Source: Alteriqipengyuania_B sp035481675
GTDB taxonomy: Bacteria; Pseudomonadota; Alphaproteobacteria; Sphingomonadales; Sphingomonadaceae
Direction of reading: 5' to 3'
Assembly: GCF_035481675.1 (NCBI RefSeq)
Contig: NZ_JAYJJW010000002.1
Coordinates: forward strand, 434,001 to 498,000
Length of the DNA stretch: 64,000 nucleotides
A model generated the notes under the pieces. It worked only from the letters and a program-made list of their open reading frames with translations. It had not been told where the DNA came from and ran no database searches. This document shows positions 51,525 to 60,577 of the stretch, piece after piece; the stretch's first letter is position 1; each line of letters opens with the position of its first letter. The position numbers were made by a program, and so were the translations under genes.

Positions 51525-53006
51525 CTAGGGCACGATGGTGCCGCCGTCCACATCGCCGCGGGCAGCCGTGTCGAGCGCACGCTTAGCGCTCATGCGGGCG
51601 ATGCGCGATTCGTGGTCGGCGCGGCTGATCGGGAAATTGCCCAGCCAGTATGCCGCGATCAGCCCCATCAGGATGGTGGCCCCGGCGTACAACAGGATCA
51701 TTTCCGACAGGATGGGGAAGGCCACGCTGCCCGGTTGCGAATCGGTCGGCAATTCGGACGCGGCGATGATCTGTCCGGTGATGAAGATGCCGAAGCCCGT
51801 GGCGCATTTCTGGACCAGCCAGTTGCCGGAATAGAACGCGCCTTCCGCCCGGCGGTCCGTCCGCTCCTGGAACGCCTCGACGATTTCGGCGACCATGCTG
51901 GTGGCGGAAATCATCAGCACTACGCCCAGCGTGTTGGCAAAGGTCAGGAACAGGTACAGCAGGGCCGTGGACGCCGTGCTGCCCGGTTCGGGCCAGAAAC
52001 CCGCGACCAGCAGGAAATACGGCGTCAGGCCGATGGTGAAGCTGCCGATGGAGGAGATCGCCGCGCTTTTCGGCTTGCCCCAGCGGCGGTGCATCGGGCC
52101 CACGATAAGGAACATGAGGACGACCGACAGGAAGAGGACGGCGGGATAGATCAGCAGCTCGGTTTGCTCGAACCGCCACACGAACAGGTTGAGGTAGTTG
52201 GAGATCGAGAAGGTCATGCCCTGGCTGACGTAGGCGGCAAGGCCGCCCGCGGCGAAGAACAGGAAAGCCTTTTCGGAAAACGCCTCCCGGATTTCGGAAA
52301 AGGCCGTCTTGATGGAGAAGGGCGGCGGCTTCACTTCGGGGTAATGGGCGATCAGGTGATGCTGGCCCGCCGCCGATCCCATCACCGACAGCGCCATTAG
52401 CGCCGCGCCGAAGATGCCGTAGGACAGGTAGCCGTCCGCCTGCAGGATGCCTTCGGAGCCCGGCATGAAGACCGCATAGGCCATGACCATCATCAGCAGG
52501 CCCCCGGTCCAGCCGAACAGGAAGCGGAAGCGGAACAGCGTGGTCCGCTCGTCGTAATCCTGCGTCAATTCCGGCACGAGGCTGACCGAGGGCACCTCGC
52601 AAGCAGACAGCAGGATCCGAACGGTGATCGCCACGGCCAGCAGCTCGCCGAAAGACGGGGTGTCGCCTCCCGGCGGGTGCCACAGCAGAACCCAGACTAT
52701 GCCCAGCGGTATGGGCGCGGCATAGAGCCACGGCAGGCGGCGCCCCCAGCGGGTGTAGGTGCGGTCTGACAGGTTGCCCAAGATGGGGTCGATGAAGGCA
52801 TCGGCCAGCAGGGCGATCAGCAGCGCCAAGCTGACCAGCGCGGCGTCCATCCCCAGTACCTGGTTGTAGAAGATCAGCAGGAAGAACGAAAAGCCCCCGT
52901 CCTTCACGCCGAAAGCGACCGCGCCGAAGCCGTGGATCAGCTTGAGCTTAAGGGGCAGGGGGGAGGGAACCTTGGCGGCTGCCTTCGTCGTCGCGACTTC
53001 GGTCAA
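51525..53006 (-). CDS. GPH-type (MelB-like) MFS symporter
   Basis: 493 residues, about 12 transmembrane helices. The GPH-family signature region DAFIDPILGNLSDRTYTRWGRRLPW is clear. Members move sugars or other small molecules with cations. Its start overlaps the SDR stop by 4 bp. Given its neighbours, the substrate may be an organic acid, sterol-like compound or alcohol rather than a sugar. This is inference. Confidence 0.88.
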   Translation of the reverse strand: MTEVATTKAAAKVPSPLPLKLKLIHGFGAVAFGVKDGGFSFFLLIFYNQVLGMDAALVSLALLIALLADAFIDPILGNLSDRTYTRWGRRLPWLYAAPIPLGIVWVLLWHPPGGDTPSFGELLAVAITVRILLSACEVPSVSLVPELTQDYDERTTLFRFRFLFGWTGGLLMMVMAYAVFMPGSEGILQADGYLSYGIFGAALMALSVMGSAAGQHHLIAHYPEVKPPPFSIKTAFSEIREAFSEKAFLFFAAGGLAAYVSQGMTFSISNYLNLFVWRFEQTELLIYPAVLFLSVVLMFLIVGPMHRRWGKPKSAAISSIGSFTIGLTPYFLLVAGFWPEPGSTASTALLYLFLTFANTLGVVLMISATSMVAEIVEAFQERTDRRAEGAFYSGNWLVQKCATGFGIFITGQIIAASELPTDSQPGSVAFPILSEMILLYAGATILMGLIAAYWLGNFPISRADHESRIARMSAKRALDTAARGDVDGGTIVP

Positions 53007-53845
53007 GCCGATTGCTCCTTTATGGCTTCGAGGGCGGAAAGCAGGCCCGCCTCTTCAGGGTCCCAGCTGTGCCTTGGGCCGAGCGTGATGCCGCCGTCGA
53101 CGATGATCGACTGGCCGGTTACGAAGCTGGCCGCATCGCTGGCGAGATAGGCGACCGCTTCGGCGATGTCGCGCGGCTGCCCGCCGCGGCGCACGGGCTG
53201 GGCATTGGCGCTCATCTGGGCGATCATGTCCTTGGCCACGCGCTCCATCTCCCCTTCGATCTCCAGCGCGCTGGTAAAGATGCTGGTGTTGATGAAGCCC
53301 GGCTGCACAGCATTCACGCGGATTCCGAACTGGGCAAGGTCGGCGGCTGCGACCTTCGTCAGGTGGAGGACGCCGGCCTTCGCGACGGAATAGGCGGTGG
53401 GCGCATAGCCGGGGCCGACCGCGGCCACGCTGGACGTGTTGACGAAGCTTGCGCCACTGCGCCCGCGCATGTGGGGAACCGCGTAGCGAATGCCGAAGGC
53501 GACCGAGCGCAGCAGCAGGTCCATCGTGCGGTCCCACTCGCCCGGCTCGATCTCGTGGATGCCGGGCCGCGCGCCGCCCGCGCCGGCGTTGTTGAACACG
53601 GTGTCGATCCCGCCGGTCTCGGCAGCGGCGCGGTCCATCAGTTCCTTGATCTCACCCGTCGCTCTGACATTGCAGCGCACGAAGCGGACATCGCCGTCGA
53701 TCTCGCCGGAGAGCGCCGCGCCGCCTTCCTCGTCAATATCGGCAGCGTACACCTGCGCCCCTTCGCCGGCGAACAGGCGGACGGATTCCTTGCCGATACC
53801 CGACGCTGCGCCGGTAATCACCACGGTCTTGCCGGAAAATCGCAT
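53003..53845 (-). CDS. Short-chain dehydrogenase/reductase
   Basis: 280 residues from ATG 53845, chosen because GGGAGA lies 8 nt upstream; ATG 53869 is in frame but has no ribosome site. TGAASGIG cofactor loop, NNAG, and catalytic Ser-Tyr-Lys (NTSSVAA, then YSVAK). NAD(P)-dependent oxidation of a hydroxyl. It is divergent from the second acyl-CoA operon with 216 bp between. Confidence 0.92.
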   Translation of the reverse strand: MRFSGKTVVITGAASGIGKESVRLFAGEGAQVYAADIDEEGGAALSGEIDGDVRFVRCNVRATGEIKELMDRAAAETGGIDTVFNNAGAGGARPGIHEIEPGEWDRTMDLLLRSVAFGIRYAVPHMRGRSGASFVNTSSVAAVGPGYAPTAYSVAKAGVLHLTKVAAADLAQFGIRVNAVQPGFINTSIFTSALEIEGEMERVAKDMIAQMSANAQPVRRGGQPRDIAEAVAYLASDAASFVTGQSIIVDGGITLGPRHSWDPEEAGLLSALEAIKEQSA

Positions 53846-53973
53846 CGGGTCTCTCCCACCCAGTGTCATGGCATGCAGCCTAGCGACACGCTGCGCCGGG
53901 TCAATCGACCGTTCAGCTGGCGCAACAGGGCGGCGGGCCGTCGCAAGCGGTCTTGCGACTCTGTGAAAAGCAC

Positions 53974-53991
53974 TTTAACCGGACGATTAAA
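53974..53991. promoter_or_regulatory. Palindromic operator, copy 2
   Basis: TTTAACCGGACGATTAAA, imperfect palindrome of TTTAA(C/T)CG...CG(A/G)TTAAA type. It sits in the divergent promoter of 53845 (-) and 54062 (+) and matches 51501-51518. The size suits a TetR-family repressor. Confidence 0.58.
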
Positions 53992-54061
53992 CCGATGGCA
54001 ATCGGATTCCCCTCGCGCTGCCCGGAGAGCCTCCGGCGGCCCTTTTTCTGGAGAGCATCGC

Positions 54062-55246
54062 ATGGCCGACCAACTCGAAGATTTCCGCGCTCAGACGCGC
54101 GCCTGGCTGGAGGAAAACTGCCCGGAGGAAATGCGCAAGCCCGTGCGCGACGAGGAAGACGTCTATTGGGGCGGCCGCAACGCAAGCTTCAAGAACGATG
54201 CGCAAAAGCAGTGGTTCGAAGCCTGCCGCGACAAGGGCTACACCGTGCCGGACTGGCCGAAGGAATATGGCGGCGCAGGCCTTTCGCCTGCCGAAGCCAA
54301 GATCCTGCGCCAGGAAATGGCCCGCATCGGCGCGCGCCCGCCCTTGAGTTCCTTCGGCATCTGGATGCTCGGCCCGGCGCTGCTGAAATTCGGCACCGAA
54401 GGCCAGAAGCAGCGCTTCCTCAACGAAATCGCGGCCGGCGAAATCCGCTGGTGCCAGGGCTATAGCGAGCCGGGCAGCGGATCGGACCTCGTCTCCATGC
54501 AGACCTATGGCGAGGACAAGGGGGACCATTGGGTGGTCAACGGCCAGAAGATCTGGACCTCCTACGCCGACGAGGCCGACTGGATCTTCTGCCTCGTCCG
54601 CACGGACAAGGACAACAAGTACCAAGGCATCACCTTCATGCTGTTCGACATGGCGGGCGAAGGCGTCTCGACCAAGCCGATCAAGCTGATTTCCGGCAAT
54701 AGCCCGTTCTGCGAAACCTTCATGGACGATGTGAAGGTGCCGAAAACCTATGGCGAGGATTGCCCGGCCTATGTCGGCGAGATCAACCGCGGCTGGGACG
54801 TGGCGAAATACCTCCTCGGCCACGAGCGCGAGATGATTTCGGGCGCGGGTGGCGGGGACCGTACCAGCGCCATTGGTGCGGCGATGAAGCGAAATGCGGG
54901 CGAGCTTGATCCCGTGTTGCGCGCCAAACTCGCCATGTTCGATGTGGAGGCGCTGGCCTACGGCGCGATGGGCGAGAAGTTCCTCGACGAGATGAAGGCC
55001 GGCAAGGGCCATCCCGCGCAGCCGAACATGATGAAATATGTCGGCACGGAGCTCAACAAGCGCCGCCACGAACTGATGATGTCGGCCGGCGGCAGCCGCG
55101 CTCTCGAATGGGAGAGCGAGGAAACGAACGGCGGCAAGGGTGCGCGAGGCTGGCTGCGGACCAAGGCCAACTCGATCGAGGGCGGCACCAGCGAGGTGAT
55201 GCTCAACGTCGTCGCAAAACGAATTCTCGAACTTCCCGGAGCCTGA
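54062..55246 (+). CDS. Acyl-CoA dehydrogenase subunit, FadE type
   Basis: 394 residues. Opens WLEENCPEEMRKP, motifs GYSEPGSGSDLVSMQT and KIWTSYADEADW for FAD contact, ending SIEGGTSEVMLNVVAKRIL. The second acyl-CoA dehydrogenase starts 3 nt downstream, so the pair probably forms a heteromeric enzyme as in steroid or bile-acid side-chain degradation. The chain length or ring specificity cannot be read from sequence. Confidence 0.9.
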   Translation: MADQLEDFRAQTRAWLEENCPEEMRKPVRDEEDVYWGGRNASFKNDAQKQWFEACRDKGYTVPDWPKEYGGAGLSPAEAKILRQEMARIGARPPLSSFGIWMLGPALLKFGTEGQKQRFLNEIAAGEIRWCQGYSEPGSGSDLVSMQTYGEDKGDHWVVNGQKIWTSYADEADWIFCLVRTDKDNKYQGITFMLFDMAGEGVSTKPIKLISGNSPFCETFMDDVKVPKTYGEDCPAYVGEINRGWDVAKYLLGHEREMISGAGGGDRTSAIGAAMKRNAGELDPVLRAKLAMFDVEALAYGAMGEKFLDEMKAGKGHPAQPNMMKYVGTELNKRRHELMMSAGGSRALEWESEETNGGKGARGWLRTKANSIEGGTSEVMLNVVAKRILELPGA

Positions 55247-55249
55247 TCG

Positions 55250-56389
55250 ATGCCCCTTTACCACGACGACGACCAGGCGATGCTCGCCGACACTGCCAGC
55301 CAGTTCATGGCCGAACAGGGCAGCATCGAAAAACAGCTGCGCCACTGGCGCGACCGCGATTGCAAGGACGGCTTCGGCCACGGCCTGTGGGAACAGTTTG
55401 GCGAGATGGGCTTCACGGGCATCCTCGTGTCCGAGGACGACGGCGGCCTGGGGATGGGCCAGTACGAAGCCGGCATCGTGCTGGAGGAAATCGGCCGCAA
55501 TCTCACCCCGTCGCCGTTTCTCACCAGCTCGGTCCTCGCCGCAACGGCCCTGAAGCACGGCAGCGACGACGTTCGCGGCCGCTGGTTGCCGGGGATGGTC
55601 GAAGGCAAGAGCGTGTTTGCCGTCGCGATTGACGAAGGCGCCAAGCACCGGCCGGAGCGTATTGCCGTGAAGGCCGAAAAGTCGGGCAACGGCTTCAAGC
55701 TGTCGGGCCAGAAGGATTTCGTGGTCCACGGCGCGAGCGCGGACATGCTCGTCGTCTCCGCCCGCACCTCGGGCAGCGACGATGACGAGGACGGCATCAC
55801 GATGTTCGCCGTGCCGAAGGATGCGGCGGGCATGAGCCACGATGCGGTGCGGCTGGTCGACAGTTCCATGGCGACGCACACGAAGTTTGACGGCGTCGAG
55901 CTGGATGGCGATGCGGTGATCGGCGAAGTCGACGGCGGGCGCGAAGTGCTCAACGCCATGCTGACCGCAGGCCGGATCGGCGCGGCGGCGGAAGGCGTCG
56001 GCGTTGCCGCGGGCGCGATGGACATGACCGTCAACTACCTCAAGGAACGCAAGCAGTTCGGCAAGCTGATCGGCGAGTTCCAGGCGCTGCAGCACCGCGC
56101 TGCCCACCTGTATTCCGAAGTCGAGATCGCCCGCGCGGTGGCTTACAAGGCCGCGCAAATGCTCGACGGCGGCAGTTCGACTGCGGACCTGATGGCCAGC
56201 GTCGCCAAGGCGAAGGTCGCCAAGGCTGCGGGCCTCGCGGTAAAGGAAGGCGTGCAGATGCACGGCGGCATCGGCATGACCGACGAATACGACATCGGCC
56301 TTTACATGAAACGCGATCGCGCGCTGCAGGAGTTCCTCGGCGACGCCTACTACCACGCCAACCGCGTGGCGGAACTCAGCGGCTATTGA
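55250..56389 (+). CDS. Acyl-CoA dehydrogenase, partner subunit
   Basis: 379 residues. Starts directly after the first subunit. Contains ILVSEDDGGLGMGQYEAG, then GGREVLNAMLTAGRIGAAAEGVGVA and the C-terminal QMHGGIGMTDEYDIGLYMKR. The usual active-site Glu region is not obvious, consistent with one subunit contributing catalysis and the other structure. The coupled pair implies alpha2-beta2 assembly; this is inference from related systems. Confidence 0.9.
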   Translation: MPLYHDDDQAMLADTASQFMAEQGSIEKQLRHWRDRDCKDGFGHGLWEQFGEMGFTGILVSEDDGGLGMGQYEAGIVLEEIGRNLTPSPFLTSSVLAATALKHGSDDVRGRWLPGMVEGKSVFAVAIDEGAKHRPERIAVKAEKSGNGFKLSGQKDFVVHGASADMLVVSARTSGSDDDEDGITMFAVPKDAAGMSHDAVRLVDSSMATHTKFDGVELDGDAVIGEVDGGREVLNAMLTAGRIGAAAEGVGVAAGAMDMTVNYLKERKQFGKLIGEFQALQHRAAHLYSEVEIARAVAYKAAQMLDGGSSTADLMASVAKAKVAKAAGLAVKEGVQMHGGIGMTDEYDIGLYMKRDRALQEFLGDAYYHANRVAELSGY

Positions 56390-56411
56390 TTACCGGATTA
56401 AGGACAAGCGC

Positions 56412-57209
56412 ATGAACCTCGAAGACCTTTTCAGCCTGAAGGGGCGCACTGCGCTCGTCACCGGTGGCAGCCGGGGCATCGGCCGCATGATCGTGGAGGG
56501 CTTCCTCGCCGCCGGGATAGACCGCGTCTACATCACCGCGCGCAAGGCGGAGGAGCTGCAGGCCACGGCGGACGAGCTCGGCGACAAGGTCGTCGGCATC
56601 CAGGGCGACATCTCTTCCATGGAAGGGATCGAGGCGCTGGTGGCCGACATTTCCGGGCGCGAGAGCAAGCTCGACATCCTCGTCAACAATGCCGGCGCTG
56701 CCTGGGGCAACGACTATCTCGACTTCCCCGAAGCCGGGTGGGACAAGGTGATGGACCTCAACGTCAAGACGCCCTTCTTCCTGACCCAGAAGCTGCACGG
56801 CCTGCTGACTGCGGCGGCGAGCCAGGACCGCCCAGCCAAGGTTATCAACATCACCAGCATCGACGGGCAGCGCGTCAACCCGTGGGAAACCTACAGCTAC
56901 CAGGCATCCAAGGCCGCGCTGATCCACCTGACCCGCCGCATGGCGGCGCGGCTGGTCAAGGACCACATCTACGTGACCAGCCTGGCGCCGGGCGCTTTCC
57001 CGTCGAACATGAACAAGGTCGCCCGTGACCATGCGGAAGCGAGCGCGCAGGGCATCCCGAACAAGCGCGTGGGCGACAAGTTCGATATGGGCGGCACCGC
57101 CGTATACCTCGCCAGCCGTGCGGGCGACTACACCGTTGGTGAAACGCTCACCGTGGACGGCGGTATCGTCAACGCCCACCTGCCGAGCCACTTCGCAGAA
57201 CCGGTTTGA
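56412..57209 (+). CDS. Short-chain dehydrogenase/reductase (3-ketoacyl reductase-like)
   Basis: 265 residues. TGGSRGIGR cofactor loop, NNAGAAW, catalytic NITSIDGQ with SYQASKAA (Tyr-x-x-x-Lys). It acts on a hydroxy/keto group of an acyl-CoA or ring intermediate. Last gene of the 54062-57209 operon, 22 bp after the second dehydrogenase. Confidence 0.92.
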   Translation: MNLEDLFSLKGRTALVTGGSRGIGRMIVEGFLAAGIDRVYITARKAEELQATADELGDKVVGIQGDISSMEGIEALVADISGRESKLDILVNNAGAAWGNDYLDFPEAGWDKVMDLNVKTPFFLTQKLHGLLTAAASQDRPAKVINITSIDGQRVNPWETYSYQASKAALIHLTRRMAARLVKDHIYVTSLAPGAFPSNMNKVARDHAEASAQGIPNKRVGDKFDMGGTAVYLASRAGDYTVGETLTVDGGIVNAHLPSHFAEPV

Positions 57210-57301
57210 GGCGCCAAAATTGCGCCGGTTGCGTCCGGCGCAAGTTGACGAAACTCATTCGGTGTCGGCTTACCGGAAATAAATCCATAGGTCGCCCAAA
57301 G

Positions 57302-57330
57302 AGAAAAAGCCCCGCTGCGAGGCGGGGCAT
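57302..57330 (-). terminator. Strong terminator for a minus-strand gene
   Basis: GCCCCGC pairs with GCGGGGC across a 6-nt loop. Read on the minus strand it is followed by TTTTT. On the plus strand the tail is only ATTCTT, so it mainly serves the short gene ending at 57349, and weakly the SDR operon. Confidence 0.75.
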
Positions 57331-57348
57331 TCTTGCATGGTGCTCGAG

Positions 57349-57495
57349 CTACGATTTCAAAGAAGCTGCCAAGTCTATCGCGACACGATGTGTGTAGGAA
57401 AATGGATTGTCTCCTTCGGGGGTGGTCAGCTGGCATTGCGTGAACCACTCGACAAGAGACCACTCTTCTCTATTTGATCTGCGGTAGCGAGCCAA
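57349..57495 (-). CDS. Possible short gene or gene remnant
   Basis: The minus frame is open from 57516 to the TAG at 57351-57349; the only start codon seen is TTG 57495 (48 residues). The peptide has protein-like composition (SNREEWSLVEWF, NPFSYTHRVAIDLAAS) and is followed 19 nt later by a good minus-strand terminator. It may be a small protein or the C-terminal remnant of a longer, decayed one. A TGA interrupts the frame upstream. Confidence 0.4.
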   Translation of the reverse strand: MARYRRSNREEWSLVEWFTQCQLTTPEGDNPFSYTHRVAIDLAASLKS

Positions 57496-57650
57496 ATATT
57501 CTTCGCAATCCCGCCTTCATCTGTCCGTCTGCTCTTGGCATATTGCTAGTCCGTCCAATCAGGCACGAATTGGGTGAATTGGCGAGTGTCCGACTTGGTG
57601 CACTTGTGAGGGTCGTTCTAGCCGAATACGCCCCGCAGTATCCAACTCTT

Positions 57651-58718
57651 TCACTGCGAGCCGATGACAGACATCAGGTCAATGCAACGGTCGGCCGCTT
57701 GATCTACCAAGTCTTCGATATCCGACCCGCGATCATACTGATCGATTATGGTCGGTGCTAATGTACGCGACACGAGGTTGACCCACGGAACAGCATACCA
57801 GTTCTCCTTCGGATCAAGCGGCGATCGAAGAACCTTGGACGAATAGGTGGCCTGTCCCCACGCGACTGCCAGAGGTTCTTCTGCCAACCAGCCCCAATTT
57901 ATGCTCGACGGTGCCGGGCACCGAGCAAGGAATCGGGCGGTAAGTGCTTGCTTTTGGGCTCTTGGCTGCTTGGACGAGATAAAATGAACCAGCTCGTGGA
58001 AGACGATGGTGTCCCAATAGGAGGGGGCAATCTCGGTCGGCGGACTTTGAAGGAGAATGAATGAGCCAGCGATAGGTTCGGCCGATGCCACATTGCCGGG
58101 CGGTCGGCGTGTGAAGAGGACAGTGAATTCGCCATCCAGATCGCTTCGATAGAATTTCGCTATGGACGCGATGAAATCTGCCGCCGCTAACGACTTGAGC
58201 CTAGCTTGAAGTTCCGAAGCACGTTGCTGAAGCGCCGAACTGTCCGCGAGCAGCAAACGCCACTCTGGTTGGAAGTGCCGGTAGAAGCCCCTTAGCATCT
58301 CGGCGTCACTGACACTTGCAGCCTTTTCTAAGCTGGCCAGTGCTGCCTCGATTGTCGTGTGTTGAAGAAAGTGCGCGGCGAGGGGGTCGGAAGCTGCAGT
58401 CAATTGATCGCGCGACGCGAAGATACCGTCCGGGGATGATCTTGGATCGGGAGACCCTTGCCCCTTCAGGATCGTCCGGCGCCGGTATTCCTTGTAACTG
58501 TCAACCCATTGCTGATCCGCCTCGGTCCATCCAAACCGTGCCTCCCATTCCTCTCGATAGGCCGGAATAGTGTTGCCCGGGAGCCAGTCACTCATGTTGT
58601 CCATCGTGGAAAACAGGTCTGCTGTCTCGCGGTAGGAAACTGTCAGCGTCAAGTTGGCGTGTGCCTTGAAAGGGAACAGCAGCAAGACCGCTACAGCTAT
58701 CAGAAGGCGCGCCATCAT
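57651..58718 (-). CDS. Secreted protein with HELVH metallopeptidase-like motif
   Basis: 355 residues from ATG 58718 with GGAG 6 nt upstream; signal peptide (LLIAVAVLLLFPFKAHA). A helical N-terminal part is followed near residue 250 by YWDTIVFHELVHFISS, an HExxH zinc motif. A downstream WLAEEPLAVAWG supplies a possible third ligand. Family not recognised. GC content is lower than that of its neighbours (near 52 percent). Confidence 0.72.
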   Translation of the reverse strand: MMARLLIAVAVLLLFPFKAHANLTLTVSYRETADLFSTMDNMSDWLPGNTIPAYREEWEARFGWTEADQQWVDSYKEYRRRTILKGQGSPDPRSSPDGIFASRDQLTAASDPLAAHFLQHTTIEAALASLEKAASVSDAEMLRGFYRHFQPEWRLLLADSSALQQRASELQARLKSLAAADFIASIAKFYRSDLDGEFTVLFTRRPPGNVASAEPIAGSFILLQSPPTEIAPSYWDTIVFHELVHFISSKQPRAQKQALTARFLARCPAPSSINWGWLAEEPLAVAWGQATYSSKVLRSPLDPKENWYAVPWVNLVSRTLAPTIIDQYDRGSDIEDLVDQAADRCIDLMSVIGSQ

Positions 58719-58794
58719 TTGTCTCTCCGATAATGACCCGACCAAGTCATGATGATCGACATTCAAAGTCTATTTTCAGGGGGCGAACCCGACA

Positions 58795-59445
58795 TCACCC
58801 CATCAATTCGCGCACGAAGGGGATCAGCCCGGTCTGGCGCGTGCGCTTCATGCGCTCCGCGTGCAAGATCTCGCGGACCTTGGCGTAGCATTCGTCCAGG
58901 TCGTCGTTGATCACGACGTAATCGTATTCCGCCCAGTGGCTGATTTCCGCGCGGGCGCGTTCCATGCGGGCGTCGATCACTTCGGCGCTGTCCTGTGCGC
59001 GGCCTTCCAGCCGGCGGCGCAGTTCGGCGATGCTGGGGGGCAGGATGAACACGCTGACCGTGTCCTGCTGGTCCTTCTGGTACAGCTGCTGCGTACCCTG
59101 CCAGTCGATGTCGAACAGGAAGTCCTGCCCGTGCTTCAGCGCGTCGCGGATGCGCCCTTTGGGGGTGCCATAGCGGTGGCCGAAGACGTGCGCCCATTCG
59201 TAGAAATCGTCCTCCTCGACCATCCGGTCGAACTCGGCGTCATCGACGAAAAAATAATGCACCCCGTCCTTCTCGCCGGGCCGCATCGGGCGGGTTGTGA
59301 CAGACACCGACAGCTTGATCGCCTCGTCGGTCTCCAGCAACTTGCGCGAGATCGTGGTCTTACCCGCGCCGGAGGGCGAGGAGAGGATGAACATCAGCCC
59401 GCGGCGGGCAAGGTCGGTGTGCGAGAGCGCTTTGTGTTCGGCCAT
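58795..59445 (-). CDS. gmk: Guanylate kinase
   Basis: 216 residues from ATG 59445. P-loop LSSPSGAGKTT, GMP-binding SVSVTTRPMRPGEKDGVHYFF and the lid region follow the canonical order. It phosphorylates GMP to GDP. It starts with a short extension MAEHKALSHTDLARRG before the fold, normal for the group. Confidence 0.97.
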   Translation of the reverse strand: MAEHKALSHTDLARRGLMFILSSPSGAGKTTISRKLLETDEAIKLSVSVTTRPMRPGEKDGVHYFFVDDAEFDRMVEEDDFYEWAHVFGHRYGTPKGRIRDALKHGQDFLFDIDWQGTQQLYQKDQQDTVSVFILPPSIAELRRRLEGRAQDSAEVIDARMERARAEISHWAEYDYVVINDDLDECYAKVREILHAERMKRTRQTGLIPFVRELMG

Positions 59446-59501
59446 GCCCGCGCTTGCCGCATGGGGCAGGGTTAAATCAACCCTGCGCAGCGATGGCGGC
59501 C

Positions 59502-59918
59502 TTATTCCTCGGCCTGCTTGTTGAGCAGCTTGTCGCCCGCGCGGCGGGCACTGCGGCGACCGCGACTGCGATCCCATAGCGTTTTTGCCAGCAATCCGCC
59601 GCCCACCAGCGCCGCACCGGGCAGCGAACGCGTCGCGACCTTGGTGGCGCCGTACGCCGCCAGCGCATGGAGCATCGAGCGGTTTTCCACCGCGTCTTTC
59701 GCGAAATTGCGGCCGTAACGGCGCTGAAGCAGCCCCTTCTCCACCGTCTGGCGCGCGATGCGGCCCACGCTGCGCAGGACCAGGTCATGGATCAGCAGGT
59801 TGGTGGCGGCATTCGGGCTGGGGCCCGCGACTTCGGGGCCATCGCTGCCGATATCGTCGCCGATGTCGCGCAGCTTGCGTGCGCCGCGGTCCGTGATGTG
59901 CTTCGATCGTCTTGCCAT
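59502..59918 (-). CDS. Small basic protein of unknown function
   Basis: 138 residues, basic at both ends (ARRSKHITDRGARKL; SRGRRSARRAG). The middle has a Gly/Ala-rich, weakly hydrophobic stretch (SLPGAALVGGGLLAKTLW) that may touch the membrane. It lies 56 bp upstream of gmk and 38 bp downstream of sspB, so all three may be cotranscribed. I recognise no family. Confidence 0.7.
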   Translation of the reverse strand: MARRSKHITDRGARKLRDIGDDIGSDGPEVAGPSPNAATNLLIHDLVLRSVGRIARQTVEKGLLQRRYGRNFAKDAVENRSMLHALAAYGATKVATRSLPGAALVGGGLLAKTLWDRSRGRRSARRAGDKLLNKQAEE

Positions 59919-59956
59919 TTCGGCCCCCGGTTGCGGCGGGCCTCGGGACGCCCGCG

Positions 59957-60460
59957 TTATTTCTTGCGGCCGAAATCGACCGTGACGACATTGGAGCCGT
60001 CTTCGCTTTCGGTAACGAGCGGGCCTGCGCCCTGTTCCGGCGCGTCGTTTTCCGCATCGTCGTGCGGTTCGGGCGAAATGTCCGGCATGTTGGCCTGGAA
60101 CTGTAGCCCGAAATCGACCGCCGGATCGACGAAAGCGGTGATCGCGGAATAGGGGATCTGCAGCTTGGCCGGGATTTGGTTGAAGGACAGGCCGACCTGG
60201 AAGCCTTCCTCGTCCACCTCCAGGTCCCAGAACTTGTTCTGCAGCACGATGGTCATTTCGTCGGGGAAACGTTCCGTCAGGTGCTTGGGGATGGAAACGC
60301 CGGGCGCGCCGGTCTTGAACGTGATGTAGAAGTGGTGCTCGCCCGGCAGGGTGGCGCCGTTGGCCTGGATTTCGCCCAGCACCCGGCCGACCACGGCGCG
60401 CAGGGCCTCCTGCACGATTTCGTCATAGGGGATCAGGCTGTCGGGCGTCTCTTCGCTCAT
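59957..60460 (-). CDS. sspB: SspB-type ClpXP adaptor
   Basis: 167 residues from ATG 60460. SspB core: IPYDEIVQEALRAVVGRVLGE, then HHFYITFKTGAPGVSIPKHL and FPDEMTIVLQNKFWDL, as in alphaproteobacterial SspB. An acidic disordered tail ends in VVTVDFGRKK, the ClpX-tethering tail. It hands ssrA-tagged and other proteins to ClpXP. Divergent from hisB. Confidence 0.92.
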   Translation of the reverse strand: MSEETPDSLIPYDEIVQEALRAVVGRVLGEIQANGATLPGEHHFYITFKTGAPGVSIPKHLTERFPDEMTIVLQNKFWDLEVDEEGFQVGLSFNQIPAKLQIPYSAITAFVDPAVDFGLQFQANMPDISPEPHDDAENDAPEQGAGPLVTESEDGSNVVTVDFGRKK

Positions 60461-60577
60461 GCGCCGAGTGATGTAGCGCGCATCCTGCCCGGTCAAGCGC
60501 AATTGTGCGGTTTTGCAGGCAATCGAAGCCCGTTTCCCCCATTGCGCGCATGGCAGCAGCTTCTATAGGCTTGCCCC

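Noticed and set aside
53987..56356. 789-codon minus-strand frame opposite the two acyl-CoA dehydrogenases
   Set aside because: Antisense shadow; His/Arg/Leu-rich, no motif.
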